From Tistrella mobilis (GTDB lineage: Bacteria; Pseudomonadota; Alphaproteobacteria; Tistrellales; Tistrellaceae), in the NCBI RefSeq assembly GCF_041468085.1, contig NZ_CP121017.1, positions 2,395,676 to 2,459,675 of the forward strand: DNA of 64,000 nt. The letters run 5' to 3'. This document shows positions 40,409 through 50,377 of this stretch, piece by piece. The position numbers and the translations under genes are program-made. Below the pieces are notes generated by a model. The model saw nothing but the letters and a program-made list of their open reading frames with translations. It was not told where the DNA came from and did not search any database. Every line of letters begins with the position of its first letter. The stretch's first letter is position 1.

Positions 40409-41533
40409 TCACCTCAAGCCCAGCCGGGCGACCACCCGTTCGGCGAGGGGCAACGCAGAGGTCAACCCGGGGCTCTCGATTCCCAGCAGATGAACCAGCC
40501 CGGCAACGCCATGGCGCTCCGGTCCGTCGATGCGGAAATCCGCATCAGGCTCCCCCGGACCGACGATCTTGGGCCGGATGCCAGCATAGTCCGGCACCAG
40601 CGCGACATCCGGCATGCCCGGCCACCAATGGCGGATCGCGCGCGCAAACCCGTCCGCCCGCGCCGGATCGACGGCCAGAGCCACAGGATCATCCACCCAT
40701 TCGACGTCGGGGCCGAACCGCGCCTGCCCCGCCAGATCGAGGGTCAGGTGTACGCCCAGCCCGCCCGCCTCCGGGACGGGATAGATCAAATGGCTGAAAG
40801 GTGCACGGGCGCCATCAAGGCGGAAGTAGTTGCCTTTTGCAAACCGCGCCGGAACCACCAGGTCTGCGGGAATACCCGGCCCTTCGATCGCGCGGGCCAG
40901 GGCCGCCGCGCCGAGACCGGCAGCGTTCACCAGAATTTCACAGGTGAATTCCGCAGGCTCGGCGCCGCCGGTCGCAATGGTGATGCCCTGCGCATCCGCC
41001 CGGCCGGCCACCACCGGCGTATGGGTGACAAGCATGCCGCCCTGCGCTTCCAGCCGGGCCAGCAGCACCGCCATCAGTTCATGGCTGTCGATAATGGCGG
41101 AGGCCGGAGACCACAAGGCGGCATGAACGGCAAGCGCCGGTTCCATTTTTCGCGCCCGAACCGCCGATATCGGCTCCACCTCGGTTGCACCGTTGGCGTG
41201 GGCGCGCGCCAGGATGGCCTCAAGCCGCGGCGCCTCCTCGGCGGTGGCAGCCACGATCAACTTGCCCAGTCGCCGATAGCCGATTCCGGTTTCAGCGGCA
41301 AATGACGACAGCCGCTCCCGGCCTTCGACGCAGCATTCGGCCTTCAGGCTGCCCGCGGGATAGTACAGGCCGGCATGAACGACTTCGGAGTTGCGGCTGC
41401 TGGAACCTTCGCCGAAACGCGGACCAGCTTCCAGCACCGTCACGGCACGCCCTGCCCGTGCAAGCCGTTCGGCAACGGCCAGCCCCACGACACCTGCGCC
41501 CACCACCACGGCATCCAGATCCGGTTGTGCCAC
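40409..41533 (-). CDS. FAD-dependent oxidoreductase, L-2-hydroxyglutarate dehydrogenase-like
   Basis: A 374-residue DAO-family flavoprotein. The FAD-binding start is AVVVGAGVVGLAVAERLARAG. SSSRNSEVVHAGLYYPAGSLKA is typical of LhgO-type enzymes, and the end has GLVHLLGIESPGLTSALPLA. The GTG start at 41533 has GAGGAG six bases upstream, better supported than longer frames to 41584. It lies downstream of the tRNA-Pro terminator. The exact hydroxyacid substrate is inferred only from family resemblance. Confidence 0.85.
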   Translation of the reverse strand: MAQPDLDAVVVGAGVVGLAVAERLARAGRAVTVLEAGPRFGEGSSSRNSEVVHAGLYYPAGSLKAECCVEGRERLSSFAAETGIGYRRLGKLIVAATAEEAPRLEAILARAHANGATEVEPISAVRARKMEPALAVHAALWSPASAIIDSHELMAVLLARLEAQGGMLVTHTPVVAGRADAQGITIATGGAEPAEFTCEILVNAAGLGAAALARAIEGPGIPADLVVPARFAKGNYFRLDGARAPFSHLIYPVPEAGGLGVHLTLDLAGQARFGPDVEWVDDPVALAVDPARADGFARAIRHWWPGMPDVALVPDYAGIRPKIVGPGEPDADFRIDGPERHGVAGLVHLLGIESPGLTSALPLAERVVARLGLR

Positions 41534-41689
41534 TCGTCGCTCCTCTTCTCCGCCGTCCTCGCGGGCCAGTCCGCGGCACGGCATTCAAGCAGAGCGACCG
41601 CCCCGCCGACAATGCCGGGGTGCGGATGGGCTCAAAATACGCGGCGATGCAGGCCGGTCCAGTCGGAGCTGCCACCAGCGGAAACGAGA

Positions 41690-41722
41690 ACGGCCGTACC
41701 ATCCGACGGATGGTACGGCCGT
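41690..41722 (-). terminator. Terminator-like hairpin after tRNA-Pro
   Basis: Perfect 15-base arms ACGGCCGTACCATCC (41690-41704) and GGATGGTACGGCCGT (41708-41722) around a three-base loop. The minus-strand continuation TTCTCGTTTCC is only moderately T-rich. It lies 60 bases beyond the tRNA 3' end. Confidence 0.7.
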
Positions 41723-41782
41723 GAAAGCTGCAGACTTCGCTGCTGCTACGGCATCCGGGGATGATGCCGCGAAGAGAAGAAT

Positions 41783-41860
41783 TGGTCGGAGCGAGAGGAT
41801 TCGAACCTCCGACCCCTAGTCCCCCAGACTAGTGCGCTAACCAGGCTGCGCCACGCTCCG
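41783..41860 (-). tRNA. tRNA-Pro (anticodon GGG)
   Basis: Full cloverleaf on the minus strand. Acceptor stem CGGAGCG/CGCTCCG, D-arm with GCGC stem, anticodon stem CTAGT/ACTAG around loop CTGGGGG (anticodon GGG), T-arm with TTCGAAT, discriminator A and an encoded CCA end (41785-41783). Confidence 0.95.
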
Positions 41861-41981
41861 ACCGTTCTTCATGGGATCGCGATGCCGTTTCCGTCATCCT
41901 CCCCCTTGCGAAGTGCGCGGACTATAGCCAACCGGATCGGCCCGCGCAACCCTTCTGAAGCAGGATTTGTATCAAGGCCGT

Positions 41982-42890
41982 TCAGCCCTGCCCCTGCCGC
42001 GTCGTCTTCTCTGCCTCGCCGGCAGAAATCTCGTCGGCACCGGCAGTTTCAGCCGGCTCTTCACCTGCGAGATCAACCTCGTTCGCCGCATCTCCGGCTA
42101 CCGCTGCCCGACCGACACCGTCTTCGCCATCGGCAAGCTCGACGACGAAGACGTCCTGCGCGAAGCTCTCATCCGGTGTCAGTTCGTCACCACCGTCGCC
42201 GGCGTCGCCACTCTGAGCATCGGATCCGTCGAGGATCGCCCGCGCCTGCTTCAGCAGGTCGAGCGCCTCGCGCAAGACCAGACGACGCTGTTCATCAGCC
42301 GAAAGCAGATCCCTGAGGCGGCTTTCCGCACGTTCGGCCGCTGCAACGGCCTCTGCCTCCGCCTGGGATGGCGCGCGATCCCCGGCCAGCGCCTCCTCGT
42401 CTGCAGCCGGGGAGGCCACGTCTTCGTCAGCCAGATCGTCCTCGCCGCCGGCATCGACCTCGTCTTCCTCGACGACGTCATCATCGGCATCCTGGCCGTC
42501 GTCGAAGGCATCGTCCTCAACCTGACGCGCCAGGGCGTCGAGCAGATCGGGATCTTGCGCTGCCGCCCCGGCGGCGCCGGCTTCCACCCGTTCGGCAACA
42601 GCCTTGGCACCACCTTCGCGAAGCAGCTTCTGCACACCCTTGATGGTGTAGCCTTCGGCGTAGAGCAGATCACGGATCCGGCGCAGCAGGACGACGTCAT
42701 CAGGCCGGTAGTACCGGCGCCCGCCTGCCCGCTTCAACGGCTTGACCTGCGGAAACTTGCCTTCCCAGAAACGGAGGACGTGGGCGGGGACGTCGATCTC
42801 TTCCGCCACCTCGCTGATGGTGCGATATGCGCCGGGCGCCTTACCGCCGCCGCGCCGCCGGTCGCCATCATGGGCGGTGGTGTCGGTCAT
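41982..42890 (-). CDS. MerR-family regulator with long acidic tail
   Basis: A 302-residue protein. The N-terminal MerR winged helix ([40 protein letters not shown]) covers residues ~20-90. The remaining ~190 residues are very rich in Asp, Glu and Ala and contain a possible coiled coil ([12 protein letters not shown]). No effector-binding cysteines are visible. The order fabH-ihfA-merR is common in alphaproteobacteria; the role of this MerR is not established. It lies upstream of tRNA-Pro on the same strand. Confidence 0.9.
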   Translation of the reverse strand: MTDTTAHDGDRRRGGGKAPGAYRTISEVAEEIDVPAHVLRFWEGKFPQVKPLKRAGGRRYYRPDDVVLLRRIRDLLYAEGYTIKGVQKLLREGGAKAVAERVEAGAAGAAAQDPDLLDALARQVEDDAFDDGQDADDDVVEEDEVDAGGEDDLADEDVASPAADEEALAGDRAPSQAEAEAVAAAERAESRLRDLLSADEQRRLVLREALDLLKQARAILDGSDAQSGDAGDGGDELTPDESFAQDVFVVELADGEDGVGRAAVAGDAANEVDLAGEEPAETAGADEISAGEAEKTTRQGQG

Positions 42891-42930
42891 TTCGTCAACG
42901 CCTCCATCTCACCGGCCGCATCGCCCTTGC

Positions 42931-43275
42931 TCAGGCTTCGGCCTCGTCATCCTCTGTCTCGAGGTCCAGATCAGCGACATCAGCCAGGCTCTTGCCGATC
43001 CGGTCCTTGAGCACATTCGAGGCACGGAACACCAGCACCTTCCGCGGAAGGATCGGCACTTCCTCGCCGGTCTTCGGATTGCGGCCCACGCGCTCGCCCT
43101 TCTGGCGCACCGCGAAGGTGCCGAAGGACGAAATCTTCACGGTGTCGCCCTCGACCAGGCTGTCGGAGACGACGGACAACACCGCCTCCACCAGCTGGGC
43201 CGATTCATGCCGCGACAGACCGACTTCCTGATAGACCGCCTCGGCCAGATCCGCGCGAGTGACGGTGCGTGCCAT
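42931..43275 (-). CDS. ihfA: Integration host factor subunit alpha
   Basis: A 114-residue HU/IHF-family DNA-bending protein. Signatures are [18 protein letters not shown], the IHF-alpha-like [20 protein letters not shown] and [10 protein letters not shown] with the intercalating Pro, and an acidic C-terminal tail. The ATG at 43275 gives the family start. It has its own predicted promoter. Confidence 0.95.
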   Translation of the reverse strand: MARTVTRADLAEAVYQEVGLSRHESAQLVEAVLSVVSDSLVEGDTVKISSFGTFAVRQKGERVGRNPKTGEEVPILPRKVLVFRASNVLKDRIGKSLADVADLDLETEDDEAEA

Positions 43276-43315
43276 AGTCTTGTCCTCAAATACTTGCGCG
43301 CGCAGCTTCACCCTG

Positions 43316-43345
43316 TTTATGCGCCATGGCGGACGAGAATGTCAA
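43316..43345 (-). promoter_or_regulatory. Predicted sigma-70 promoter of ihfA
   Basis: On the minus strand TTGACA (43345-43340), an 18-base spacer and CATAAA (43321-43316), about 40 bases before the ihfA start. This lets ihfA-merR be expressed apart from plsX-fabH. Confidence 0.6.
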
Positions 43346-43434
43346 ACGCCATGCGCTTCAAGGCCTTGCGACACGCAGTTACGTCGTTTCGGAAAAGGCG
43401 TGAAAGGTTTGCCACCGGCGGATGCGCCGGGACA

Positions 43435-44412
43435 TCACCAGCGGATCAGAGCCGAACCCCAGGCCAAGCCGCCGCCGATCGCTTCGACCAGCACCACCTG
43501 ACCAGGCAGAATACGACCGTCTGCGACCGCCTCGCTCAGCGCCAGCGGGATTGAGGCTGCAGAGGTGTTGCCGTGGCGATCCACGGTCATCACCACCTTC
43601 TCCATCGGCAGGCCCATCTTCCGGGCGGTACCGATGATGATCCGGGCGTTTGCCTGATGCGGCACCAGCCAGTCGATCGCCTCGGCCGTCAGCCCGTTTG
43701 CCTCCAGTGCCTCGTTGACGCTGTCGGCCAGCTTGACGACGGCATGACGGAAGACTTCCTTGCCTTCCATCCGCAGATGACCGGCGCTCTGGGTCGATGA
43801 CACGCCGCCATCGACATAGAGTGCGTCATGATGCCGGCCGTCGGAGAAGAGATGAGTGGAAAGCACACCGCGGTCATCGCTCGTGCCCTCGCCTTCCGCG
43901 GCCTGGAGCACCACTGCGCCTGCGCCGTCGCCGAACAGCACGCAGGTCCCGCGGTCGTTCCAGTCCAGGATGCGCGAGAAGGTCTCGGCACCGATCACCA
44001 GCGCGGTACGGAACTGGCCGGCCTTCAGGAAGTTGTCGGCGGTCGACAGCGCGAAGATGAAACCCGCGCAGACGGCCTGGACATCGAAAGCGGCCCCGCG
44101 GGTGATGCCCAGTCCGGCCTGGATCTTGGTCGCGGTCGCCGGAAAGGTCTCGTCCGGCGTCGAGGTCGCGACCACGATCAGGTCAACTTCATCGGCGCCG
44201 ATGCCGGCATTGGCGAGTGCTGCGCGCGCCGCATGCAGGCCCAGGGTCGAGGTCAGCTCCTCCGGCGCCGCGATGCGACGCTCGCGGATGCCCGTCCGCT
44301 CCCGGATCCACTCGTCGGAGGTGTCGACCATTTTCGACAGGTCGTCATTGGTCAACACCCGGGCGGGCAGGTAGCCGCCGACGCCGAGCACGCGTGCGCG
44401 CAATACCGTCAT
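43435..44412 (-). CDS. fabH: 3-oxoacyl-ACP synthase III
   Basis: Condensing enzyme that starts fatty acid synthesis from acetyl-CoA and malonyl-ACP. The 325-residue product shows the Cys-His-Asn triad: [26 protein letters not shown] and [15 protein letters not shown]. The start overlaps the plsX stop (ATGA), the usual plsX-fabH coupling. Confidence 0.97.
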   Translation of the reverse strand: MTVLRARVLGVGGYLPARVLTNDDLSKMVDTSDEWIRERTGIRERRIAAPEELTSTLGLHAARAALANAGIGADEVDLIVVATSTPDETFPATATKIQAGLGITRGAAFDVQAVCAGFIFALSTADNFLKAGQFRTALVIGAETFSRILDWNDRGTCVLFGDGAGAVVLQAAEGEGTSDDRGVLSTHLFSDGRHHDALYVDGGVSSTQSAGHLRMEGKEVFRHAVVKLADSVNEALEANGLTAEAIDWLVPHQANARIIIGTARKMGLPMEKVVMTVDRHGNTSAASIPLALSEAVADGRILPGQVVLVEAIGGGLAWGSALIRW

Positions 44413-45473
44413 GCCGTTGCCGCCTTCTGCTGGTCGGGCGCACCGTCGATCCGGTCCACCGCGATCCGTTTGAATTCGCCGATGATACGTTCGTTGAAAC
44501 CATGAGCCACCAGGTCATAGGCGACACCGATGGCATTGGCAAAACCGAGGGCATCGGTACCGCCATGGCTCTTGACCGCGATACCGCCCAGGCCCAGGAA
44601 CATAGCGCCGTTGTGGTGACGCGGATCGGTCTGTTTCTGGATCGCCTTCAGACTCGACCGCGCAAAGAGATACCCGATCCGGGCCAGCAACGAGCGGCCG
44701 AAAGCGGAGCGGAGATAATGGCTGTAGAGCTTTGCCGTGCCCTCGGCCGTCTTCAACGCGATATTGCCGGTAAATCCGTCGGTCACGACGACGTCGACCG
44801 TACCCTTGGCGATATCGTCACCTTCGACGAAGCCATGGAAGCGGATGCTCTCGGCTGCCTTAAGCCTCGCCGCCGCCTCTCGAACGGTCTCCAGACCCTT
44901 GACCTCTTCCTCACCGACGTTGAGCAGGCCCACCGAGGGGTTCTGATACCCCAGCACGATGCGCGCAAACAGCTCCCCCATCACGGCAAACTGGATGAGG
45001 TTGCTCACGTCACATTCGGTATTCGCGCCGAGATCGAGCACGACGCTCTCGCCACGCAATGTCGGCATGGTTGCCGCGATCGCCGGACGATCGATGCCCG
45101 GGAGCATGCCGAGCATCATCCGCGCCATCGCCATCAGCGCACCGGTATTCCCGGCCGAGACGGCAGCGCTGGCACGGTTTTCCCGCACCGCCCGAAGGGC
45201 CAGGCCCATGCTCGACTTGCGCCCCTGCCTGAGCGCGACCGAGGGGCGCATGGTGCCCGGAACCACTTCGTCGGTGTGCAGGAATTCGGTCGCGGCGAGC
45301 AGCTTTTTGCGTCGCTTCATCAGCGCCCGCAGCCGCGGCTCGTCACCGACCATCAGGAACCGGAGGCCCGGATGTCGCTTGAGTGCGATGGCGGCACCCT
45401 TGACCACCATCTTGGGAGCCTGATCGCCGCCCATCGCATCGAGTGCGATGGTAACTTCACCGGACAAGGCCAC
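44409..45473 (-). CDS. plsX: Phosphate acyltransferase PlsX
   Basis: Makes acyl-phosphate from acyl-ACP for phospholipid synthesis. The 354-residue product opens [20 protein letters not shown] and contains [15 protein letters not shown] and [17 protein letters not shown]. The apparent GTG start at 45473 lies very close to GGAGGTGA, so a start a few codons further in is possible. It is coupled to fabH. Confidence 0.96.
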   Translation of the reverse strand: MALSGEVTIALDAMGGDQAPKMVVKGAAIALKRHPGLRFLMVGDEPRLRALMKRRKKLLAATEFLHTDEVVPGTMRPSVALRQGRKSSMGLALRAVRENRASAAVSAGNTGALMAMARMMLGMLPGIDRPAIAATMPTLRGESVVLDLGANTECDVSNLIQFAVMGELFARIVLGYQNPSVGLLNVGEEEVKGLETVREAAARLKAAESIRFHGFVEGDDIAKGTVDVVVTDGFTGNIALKTAEGTAKLYSHYLRSAFGRSLLARIGYLFARSSLKAIQKQTDPRHHNGAMFLGLGGIAVKSHGGTDALGFANAIGVAYDLVAHGFNERIIGEFKRIAVDRIDGAPDQQKAATA

Positions 45474-45547
45474 CTCACCTCCGCGCCCTTCGTCGGGCCA
45501 GGCAGGCCCGACGTCTTCCTCCGATCACCTGGAGCCGGCAGGCCGGA

Positions 45548-45733
45548 TCAACCGGCCGCCGCCTCGGTCGCGACGTCACGGCCGTCATAGAAGCCGCACG
45601 AGCCGCAGACATGGTGCGAGAGCTTCAGCTCACCGCAGTTCGGGCACTCCTGCGCGTTGGTCGCGGTCAGAGCGTGATGGGCACGACGCATGTCGCGCCG
45701 CGACTTGGAGACCTTTTTCTTAGGGACGGCCAT
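45548..45733 (-). CDS. rpmF: 50S ribosomal protein L32
   Basis: A 61-residue zinc-ribbon ribosomal protein. The start [20 protein letters not shown] is diagnostic, and the two cysteine pairs (CPNC and CGSC) bind zinc. It lies in the standard yceD-rpmF-plsX order. Confidence 0.97.
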   Translation of the reverse strand: MAVPKKKVSKSRRDMRRAHHALTATNAQECPNCGELKLSHHVCGSCGFYDGRDVATEAAAG

Positions 45734-45846
45734 AGTCTTCGCCTTTCGGGATGGTAACGGTCACGAGCCGAATAGCGCGCTTAGTTAGCGAAAAACCGGC
45801 TCGATGGCAAGGCTTCTCCCGGATCTCATATCCGGTGTCATGCCGG

Positions 45847-46464
45847 TCAGGATGCGTCACCCCCTTCGGGCGTGTCCGTATCCATGCGCTGCTTCAAGGC
45901 CGCAAGCTTCGCGAAGGGATGTTCGCGGCCCTTTCCCTCAGGGGCGCTGCCCCCCCTGAGCATGAAGACTTCACGCTCGACCGGCTCCGCTGGCGCCTCA
46001 GGGCTCCGCGGATAGGGGTCGATCGCGAGAGAAAAATACTCCGTCGCAAGTTCGCCGACATCCACCCTGCCGTCGATCAGCTGTTCAGGCGGTTCCTGGT
46101 CGTCCTCGGGCTCCGCCGCATCGAGGGTTGCCAGCCGCCGGCCGTATTCCGGTTCGGCAAGCGCATCCACGTCGATGGTTTCGGACACCGAGGCTTCAAA
46201 CCTTAGATTGGTAACGACGCAGGTCTGAATCAACCGTCCCGAGAGATCGAACACCAGATGGGCACCGCCGCGGATCCGTGTCACCGTGACACCGGCCTCC
46301 AGGGACAGGATCTGCTCCTGGCCGAGACGTCGGGCAAGTGCGGCGCACTCAGCAGGCGTTGCCGTATAGGAAAAGGTACGCGGCTCCCCAGGCTCGATCG
46401 CCTCGATCTCGATGATGCGCGAGAATTCGGGGGTCGGAGCGCTGGTGGTATCGGTGCCGGTCAT
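45847..46464 (-). CDS. yceD: YceD/DUF177 family protein
   Basis: A 205-residue protein of the DUF177 family, linked in other organisms to 23S rRNA accumulation. Signatures are GGAHLVFDLSGRLIQTCVVT with the single Cys and the C-terminal ELATEYFSLAIDPYPRSPEA. The ATG at 46464 is chosen; the upstream frame is not similar. It sits directly before rpmF as usual. Confidence 0.88.
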   Translation of the reverse strand: MTGTDTTSAPTPEFSRIIEIEAIEPGEPRTFSYTATPAECAALARRLGQEQILSLEAGVTVTRIRGGAHLVFDLSGRLIQTCVVTNLRFEASVSETIDVDALAEPEYGRRLATLDAAEPEDDQEPPEQLIDGRVDVGELATEYFSLAIDPYPRSPEAPAEPVEREVFMLRGGSAPEGKGREHPFAKLAALKQRMDTDTPEGGDAS

Positions 46465-46583
46465 GAGCGTCGGTCGTCCTTGGAACACGAAGTGCCGGGC
46501 CCAGCCGGGCCTGTGGCGGCGCACCCTACTCCATTGGCCGGGGTTTCGCCAGCCCCGGCAATGTGTTGGGTCATGTGCAGGGA

Positions 46584-47189
46584 TCAATCCCCTCCGGCGC
46601 CGGACGCATCGTCAGGCTCGACAGACAGTGCGGGCAGTGCCGCATAGACGGCGCGGCCGTCCAGAAGATCCGCGGCCGGCTCACCATCCAGCGCCCGGAT
46701 ACTGGCAAGCACGTAAGACGCCAGCGCGCCGAGCACCGCATCGGACGGCCGCGCGGCGCCTTCGCCATCCACACCGAACACATTGCGGGCAATGGCATCC
46801 GCAAGCTCCACGCCACCATCCGCCGACGACGCATCGACGGCGGCATCATAGCTTTTGACCCGGCCATAGAAGGCTTCGCCCATGCGCTTGACATGCTTGC
46901 CGACACTCAGATCGCCGACGCCCATCTCGCGCAGCGACCGGTCCATGTCATCGAACATGCGGTCGAACAGAGCCTGCCCGGTCCGCCGGCCGGCCTCCCC
47001 CTCGCGCTTCAGACGATGCAGGATCATGAAGACATGCAGCACCAGCATGTCGAACCGGCCGTCCACCGTATCCGGCACACCGAAGTCACGATAAAAGGTG
47101 ACCGACCGCGCCTGGGCCACCGCCGTATCATAAAGCGCTTCGGCTGCAGCACGCGACCCCGTGCGACCGAACAACCTGTCGAGAAACAT
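46584..47189 (-). CDS. Ubiquinol-cytochrome c chaperone family protein
   Basis: A 201-residue protein of the CBP3-type chaperone family needed for cytochrome bc1 assembly. Signatures are ARSVTFYRDFGVPDTVDGRF, DMLVLHVFMILHRLK and DRMFDDMDRSLREMGVGDLSVGKHVKRM. The ATG at 47189 has AGGAGG ten bases upstream. It is divergent from bamE and upstream of yceD, a common alphaproteobacterial order. Confidence 0.9.
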   Translation of the reverse strand: MFLDRLFGRTGSRAAAEALYDTAVAQARSVTFYRDFGVPDTVDGRFDMLVLHVFMILHRLKREGEAGRRTGQALFDRMFDDMDRSLREMGVGDLSVGKHVKRMGEAFYGRVKSYDAAVDASSADGGVELADAIARNVFGVDGEGAARPSDAVLGALASYVLASIRALDGEPAADLLDGRAVYAALPALSVEPDDASGAGGD

Positions 47190-47447
47190 CGGGCCTGGAC
47201 CTCCTCTTTCGACCATCTGCTGGCCGGTTGCACCTGACCGGCCGCCCGTCCGATTGACACCCCGCATCGCTGGATGCAATCTTGGGCCGCCCGCCAGCAG
47301 ACGGGCCGTCGCATCCCCGCCGCCCTGTACTTTCCGATACCCTGCACTCTCCGACGCCCGATGACAGGCGTCCTGCTGCGCAGATGCCGGTTCGTGCAGG
47401 TGGTTATGGAGGCGACGCCCCACAGCGTCAACGGTGACATCGCCAAG

Positions 47448-47972
47448 ATGATCCGGTCAGCGCCCCGGCGCCGCCCCATTTTCCCGTCCGTCACCCGCAC
47501 CGCGCCCATGGTCGCGGTGGTTCTTGCCGGCCTCGCCCTCGGCGCCTGCCAGCCGGTGATCCGCACCCACGGCTTCATGCCGTCGAAGGACGAGATCGCC
47601 CAGCTGCAGCCCGGCGTTCAGACCCGCGAGGATGTCCGCGCCATTCTGGGTGCGCCGGCCACGACGGGCACGTTTGAAACCGATACCTGGTACTACATCC
47701 AGCGTCGGACCAGTACCGTCGCCTTCTATTCGGCCGATGTTACGGAACAGGACGTCCTGGGCCTGCGTTTCGGCACGGATGGCCGGCTGGCCGATGTGCT
47801 GCGCTTCGGCCTGGATGACGCACGCCAGGTGAGCTATGTCGACCGGATCACGCCGACCTCCGGCAACGAGTTGACCGTGCTGGAGCAGTTCATCGGCAAT
47901 ATCGGTCGGTTCAATTCGGACCCATCGGCCACCAACCCGGGCAACCCTTCGGGTATGGGCCGGCCGCGCTGA
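47448..47972 (+). CDS. bamE: Outer-membrane assembly lipoprotein BamE
   Basis: A 174-residue SmpA/OmlA-family lipoprotein of the BAM complex. A basic N-terminus and hydrophobic segment end in lipobox LALGAC; the BamE domain follows (GVQTREDVRAILGAPATTGT then FETDTWYYIQ). The C-terminal ~60 residues extend beyond the E. coli protein. The start at 47448 puts a short basic region before the signal segment; an ATG at 47406 is possible. A bidirectional terminator follows. Confidence 0.92.
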   Translation: MIRSAPRRRPIFPSVTRTAPMVAVVLAGLALGACQPVIRTHGFMPSKDEIAQLQPGVQTREDVRAILGAPATTGTFETDTWYYIQRRTSTVAFYSADVTEQDVLGLRFGTDGRLADVLRFGLDDARQVSYVDRITPTSGNELTVLEQFIGNIGRFNSDPSATNPGNPSGMGRPR

Positions 47973-48006
47973 CGCGCCCCTACAGCGCATTGCAGACAAA
48001 AAGAAC

Positions 48007-48031
48007 GGGGTCGATCGCTCGACCCCTTCTT
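48007..48031. terminator. Bidirectional terminator after bamE
   Basis: Eight-base arms GGGGTCGA/TCGACCCC (48007-48014, 48019-48026) with loop TCGC. TTCTT follows on the plus strand, and the minus strand continues GTTCTTTTTG, so it serves the convergent genes on both sides. Confidence 0.85.
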
Positions 48032-48081
48032 CATGTCCAGCCGGCGCCTGCCCGTCGGATCCGCAATTCCCTGGCCAGCCG

Positions 48082-48540
48082 TCAATTGATCTTCTGTGCC
48101 GCCACGTCGCTGGTCCGTTGGATCAGGACGTCTGCGACGATCTCCCGTCTGAACCAGTCATTGGCCGCATCGGCAAGGCCGATTTTGATCTCGTCCAGGG
48201 TCGGCTCACGACCAAGACGATCTGCCGTGGTTGAAATCTGCTGTGCGGCACCGGTCAGTACCGGGCGCAGGCGCTCGATGCCGGCCGACACTTCGTCCTC
48301 GTCCGCACCGGGTACGAGTTCGAGCACCAGGTCCAGCATGAGATAGCGATAGACCACACCGTGCCGGATCATGGGCACGCCCACACCGGTGAGGCCGACA
48401 AATATCGGCACCGGCGTCGTGGCCGATCCCCGCAGATGGCGATCAAAAATGCCGAACGGGTCCCCCCTGTAAATCAACCATCCACCACCGCCCGCAACCA
48501 CGAGCAGTACAGAGACGATGAAGATCAACAGGACTCTCAT
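48082..48540 (-). CDS. FliL-like single-pass membrane protein (hypothetical)
   Basis: A 152-residue protein with one N-terminal membrane segment (VLLIFIVSVLLVVAGGGGWL) and a soluble domain. YRYLMLDLVLELVPGADEDE and the end REIVADVLIQRTSDVAAQKI loosely resemble the periplasmic domain of FliL. No flagellar genes are nearby, so the resemblance may be only structural. The ATG at 48540 begins the membrane segment. It converges on bamE. Confidence 0.6.
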   Translation of the reverse strand: MRVLLIFIVSVLLVVAGGGGWLIYRGDPFGIFDRHLRGSATTPVPIFVGLTGVGVPMIRHGVVYRYLMLDLVLELVPGADEDEVSAGIERLRPVLTGAAQQISTTADRLGREPTLDEIKIGLADAANDWFRREIVADVLIQRTSDVAAQKIN

Positions 48541-48584
48541 CTGGCGTACCGTCCGGATGGGGCGCGATGGCGCCGGGCGTCCGG

Positions 48585-49154
48585 TCAGCCACGACCCCCC
48601 GGCTCTGAGAAGTGCAGCACTTCGTAGGTATTCACGCAATCGGATTGCGCACCCACTGCCGCATTCCGCGAGGCGGCCTCGTCACACCACAGGCTGTAGC
48701 GGACAAGTTCCCATCGATCCGCGTCGAGGGCGATCGAATGGGCATAGAGTCCAGGCTTGGTCAGCATCTGCGCTTGCAACGCCGCCTCGCGCTCGCGCAC
48801 GGCTTCAAGCGGCGTCTCGGGTGCGATGACATCTACTTCACGCACGGCAAAGCGCGGCTGATCGGTGCACGCGCCATGGCCGAAACCGAGCACGAACCAC
48901 GTCCGCACCCGCGGCCGGCCAAAAGCCTGGGCGAGATTGGCAAACAGGTCCCCGAAGACGAACTGCTTCCAGTCCTCTTCAGAGCGCCAGATATAGAACG
49001 GTGCGTAGGCCTGATCCTCCTCATTCAGGAGGAAGGACTTCATCACCAGTCCCGGGTGATGGTCGTAGAGCGATCCGCGTTCGGCCACGCGGCGGCGGAT
49101 CATATCCGCGTCCACGTCGGCCTTCAGACGGACTGTGTATTGCAGCGCCAGCAT
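48585..49154 (-). CDS. DUF4865 family protein
   Basis: A 189-residue soluble protein. It starts MLALQYTVRLKADVDADMIR and contains YDHHPGLVMKSFLLNEE, YAPFYIWRSEEDWKQFVFGD and the FGRPRVRTWF segment, a pattern I associate with DUF4865. It may have an alpha/beta-barrel ferredoxin-like fold related to antibiotic-biosynthesis monooxygenases, but no activity is known. It lies 44 bases upstream of the FliL-like gene on the same strand. Confidence 0.72.
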   Translation of the reverse strand: MLALQYTVRLKADVDADMIRRRVAERGSLYDHHPGLVMKSFLLNEEDQAYAPFYIWRSEEDWKQFVFGDLFANLAQAFGRPRVRTWFVLGFGHGACTDQPRFAVREVDVIAPETPLEAVREREAALQAQMLTKPGLYAHSIALDADRWELVRYSLWCDEAASRNAAVGAQSDCVNTYEVLHFSEPGGRG

Positions 49155-49336
49155 CGTCTGCGTTCGTCCCCCCGCGATCGATGGGCCCCCGCCGTCGCGC
49201 AGATGCACGCGATTGACGGGTCAGATATCTCCGGGCGCACGCGGCCCTGCGTGCTTCGAAGGTGTATCCGCGGACGTTACGCCATCGTTGCCGTCGCGAG
49301 AACGGTCATTCACGCATGACGCCCATGCAAGCTGCG

Positions 49337-50377
49337 TCAGAAATGCACATGTCCGGGCCTGTCGGCCGCAATGATACGCCCGTCTGCGTTGATCAGCACC
49401 GTCCGACCCCTGTCTCCGGCCCTCGGAACAATCCGGCCGACACGGCTGACATGAATGCCTTCGCGTGCGGACAGTGCCTTGATCGCATGGGCCGCGGCAG
49501 ATGGTGCCGTAAAGACCAGTTCATAATCGTCGCCGCCCGTCCAGACGATCGGCGCAAGATCAGGACGGGCTGCCACGACACGGGCGGCCGCAGCCGAGCG
49601 GGGCACCAGATCGATTCTGAGTTCGGCATCGACACCGGACGTCTCGGCGATATGACCGAGATCAGCTGGCAAACCGTCGGAGACGTCCGCACAGGCCGTG
49701 GCCAGCCCGACCAGGATCCGCCCCAGCGCCAGTCGCGGCTCCGGCAGCTGCCGGCGCAGCTCCAGCCCGGCGGTTTCTCCGGCAGTGAGGCCGATGGCTG
49801 CCGGGTCGAAACGGCCATACCCCGCCTCGACCGAGAGCGCCGCATCGCCGATGGTACCTGAAACCCAGACATCGTCTCCCGGCCGGGCACCGCCACGGGT
49901 GAGCAGTGCCGATGGCGATGCGGCATGACCGAGCAGCGTCAGGCTGGCCATGGCGGGACCATCGGTGCCCACAGTATCGCCCCCCAGAACCGCCACGCCG
50001 TAGCGCCCCTGATCGGCCGCAAGCCCCTGGGTGAAGCGCCGGATCCAGGCCCCGGCATCGGCGCCCGGAACCGCCAGTGCCAGAAGATAGGCGACCGGCG
50101 TTGCACCCATCGCCGCCAGATCCGAGAGGTTCACCCGCAGCAGCTTGCGTGCCACAATCTCGGGCGGCTCACCCGGAAACCAATGCCGTCCTTCAACCAT
50201 CGCATCCTTGGCGGCAACCAGGATGCGCCCTGGCGGCAGGGCGAGCCAGCCGGCATCATCGGTCAGGTCCATCGCGCCGGGCAGCGGCCGGGCCAGCGGA
50301 CGCAGCCAGCGTTCGATGGCGCCGAACTCTCCGAGCGGCACCTCTGTGGCGGCGTCGTCCGGCGCCTGCCCGGTCAC
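49337..50377 (-). CDS. thiL: Thiamine-monophosphate kinase
   Basis: Makes thiamine diphosphate from thiamine monophosphate and ATP. The 346-residue product has the GEFGAIERWL start, a DDAGWLALPPG metal region, KDAMVEGRHWFPGEPP (a variant of the usual TTDMLVEGVHF), NLSDLAAMGATP and GGDTVGTDGP. The GTG start overlaps the nusB stop (GTGA). nusB-thiL next to ribH is a widely conserved order. Confidence 0.94.
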   Translation of the reverse strand: MTGQAPDDAATEVPLGEFGAIERWLRPLARPLPGAMDLTDDAGWLALPPGRILVAAKDAMVEGRHWFPGEPPEIVARKLLRVNLSDLAAMGATPVAYLLALAVPGADAGAWIRRFTQGLAADQGRYGVAVLGGDTVGTDGPAMASLTLLGHAASPSALLTRGGARPGDDVWVSGTIGDAALSVEAGYGRFDPAAIGLTAGETAGLELRRQLPEPRLALGRILVGLATACADVSDGLPADLGHIAETSGVDAELRIDLVPRSAAAARVVAARPDLAPIVWTGGDDYELVFTAPSAAAHAIKALSAREGIHVSRVGRIVPRAGDRGRTVLINADGRIIAADRPGHVHF

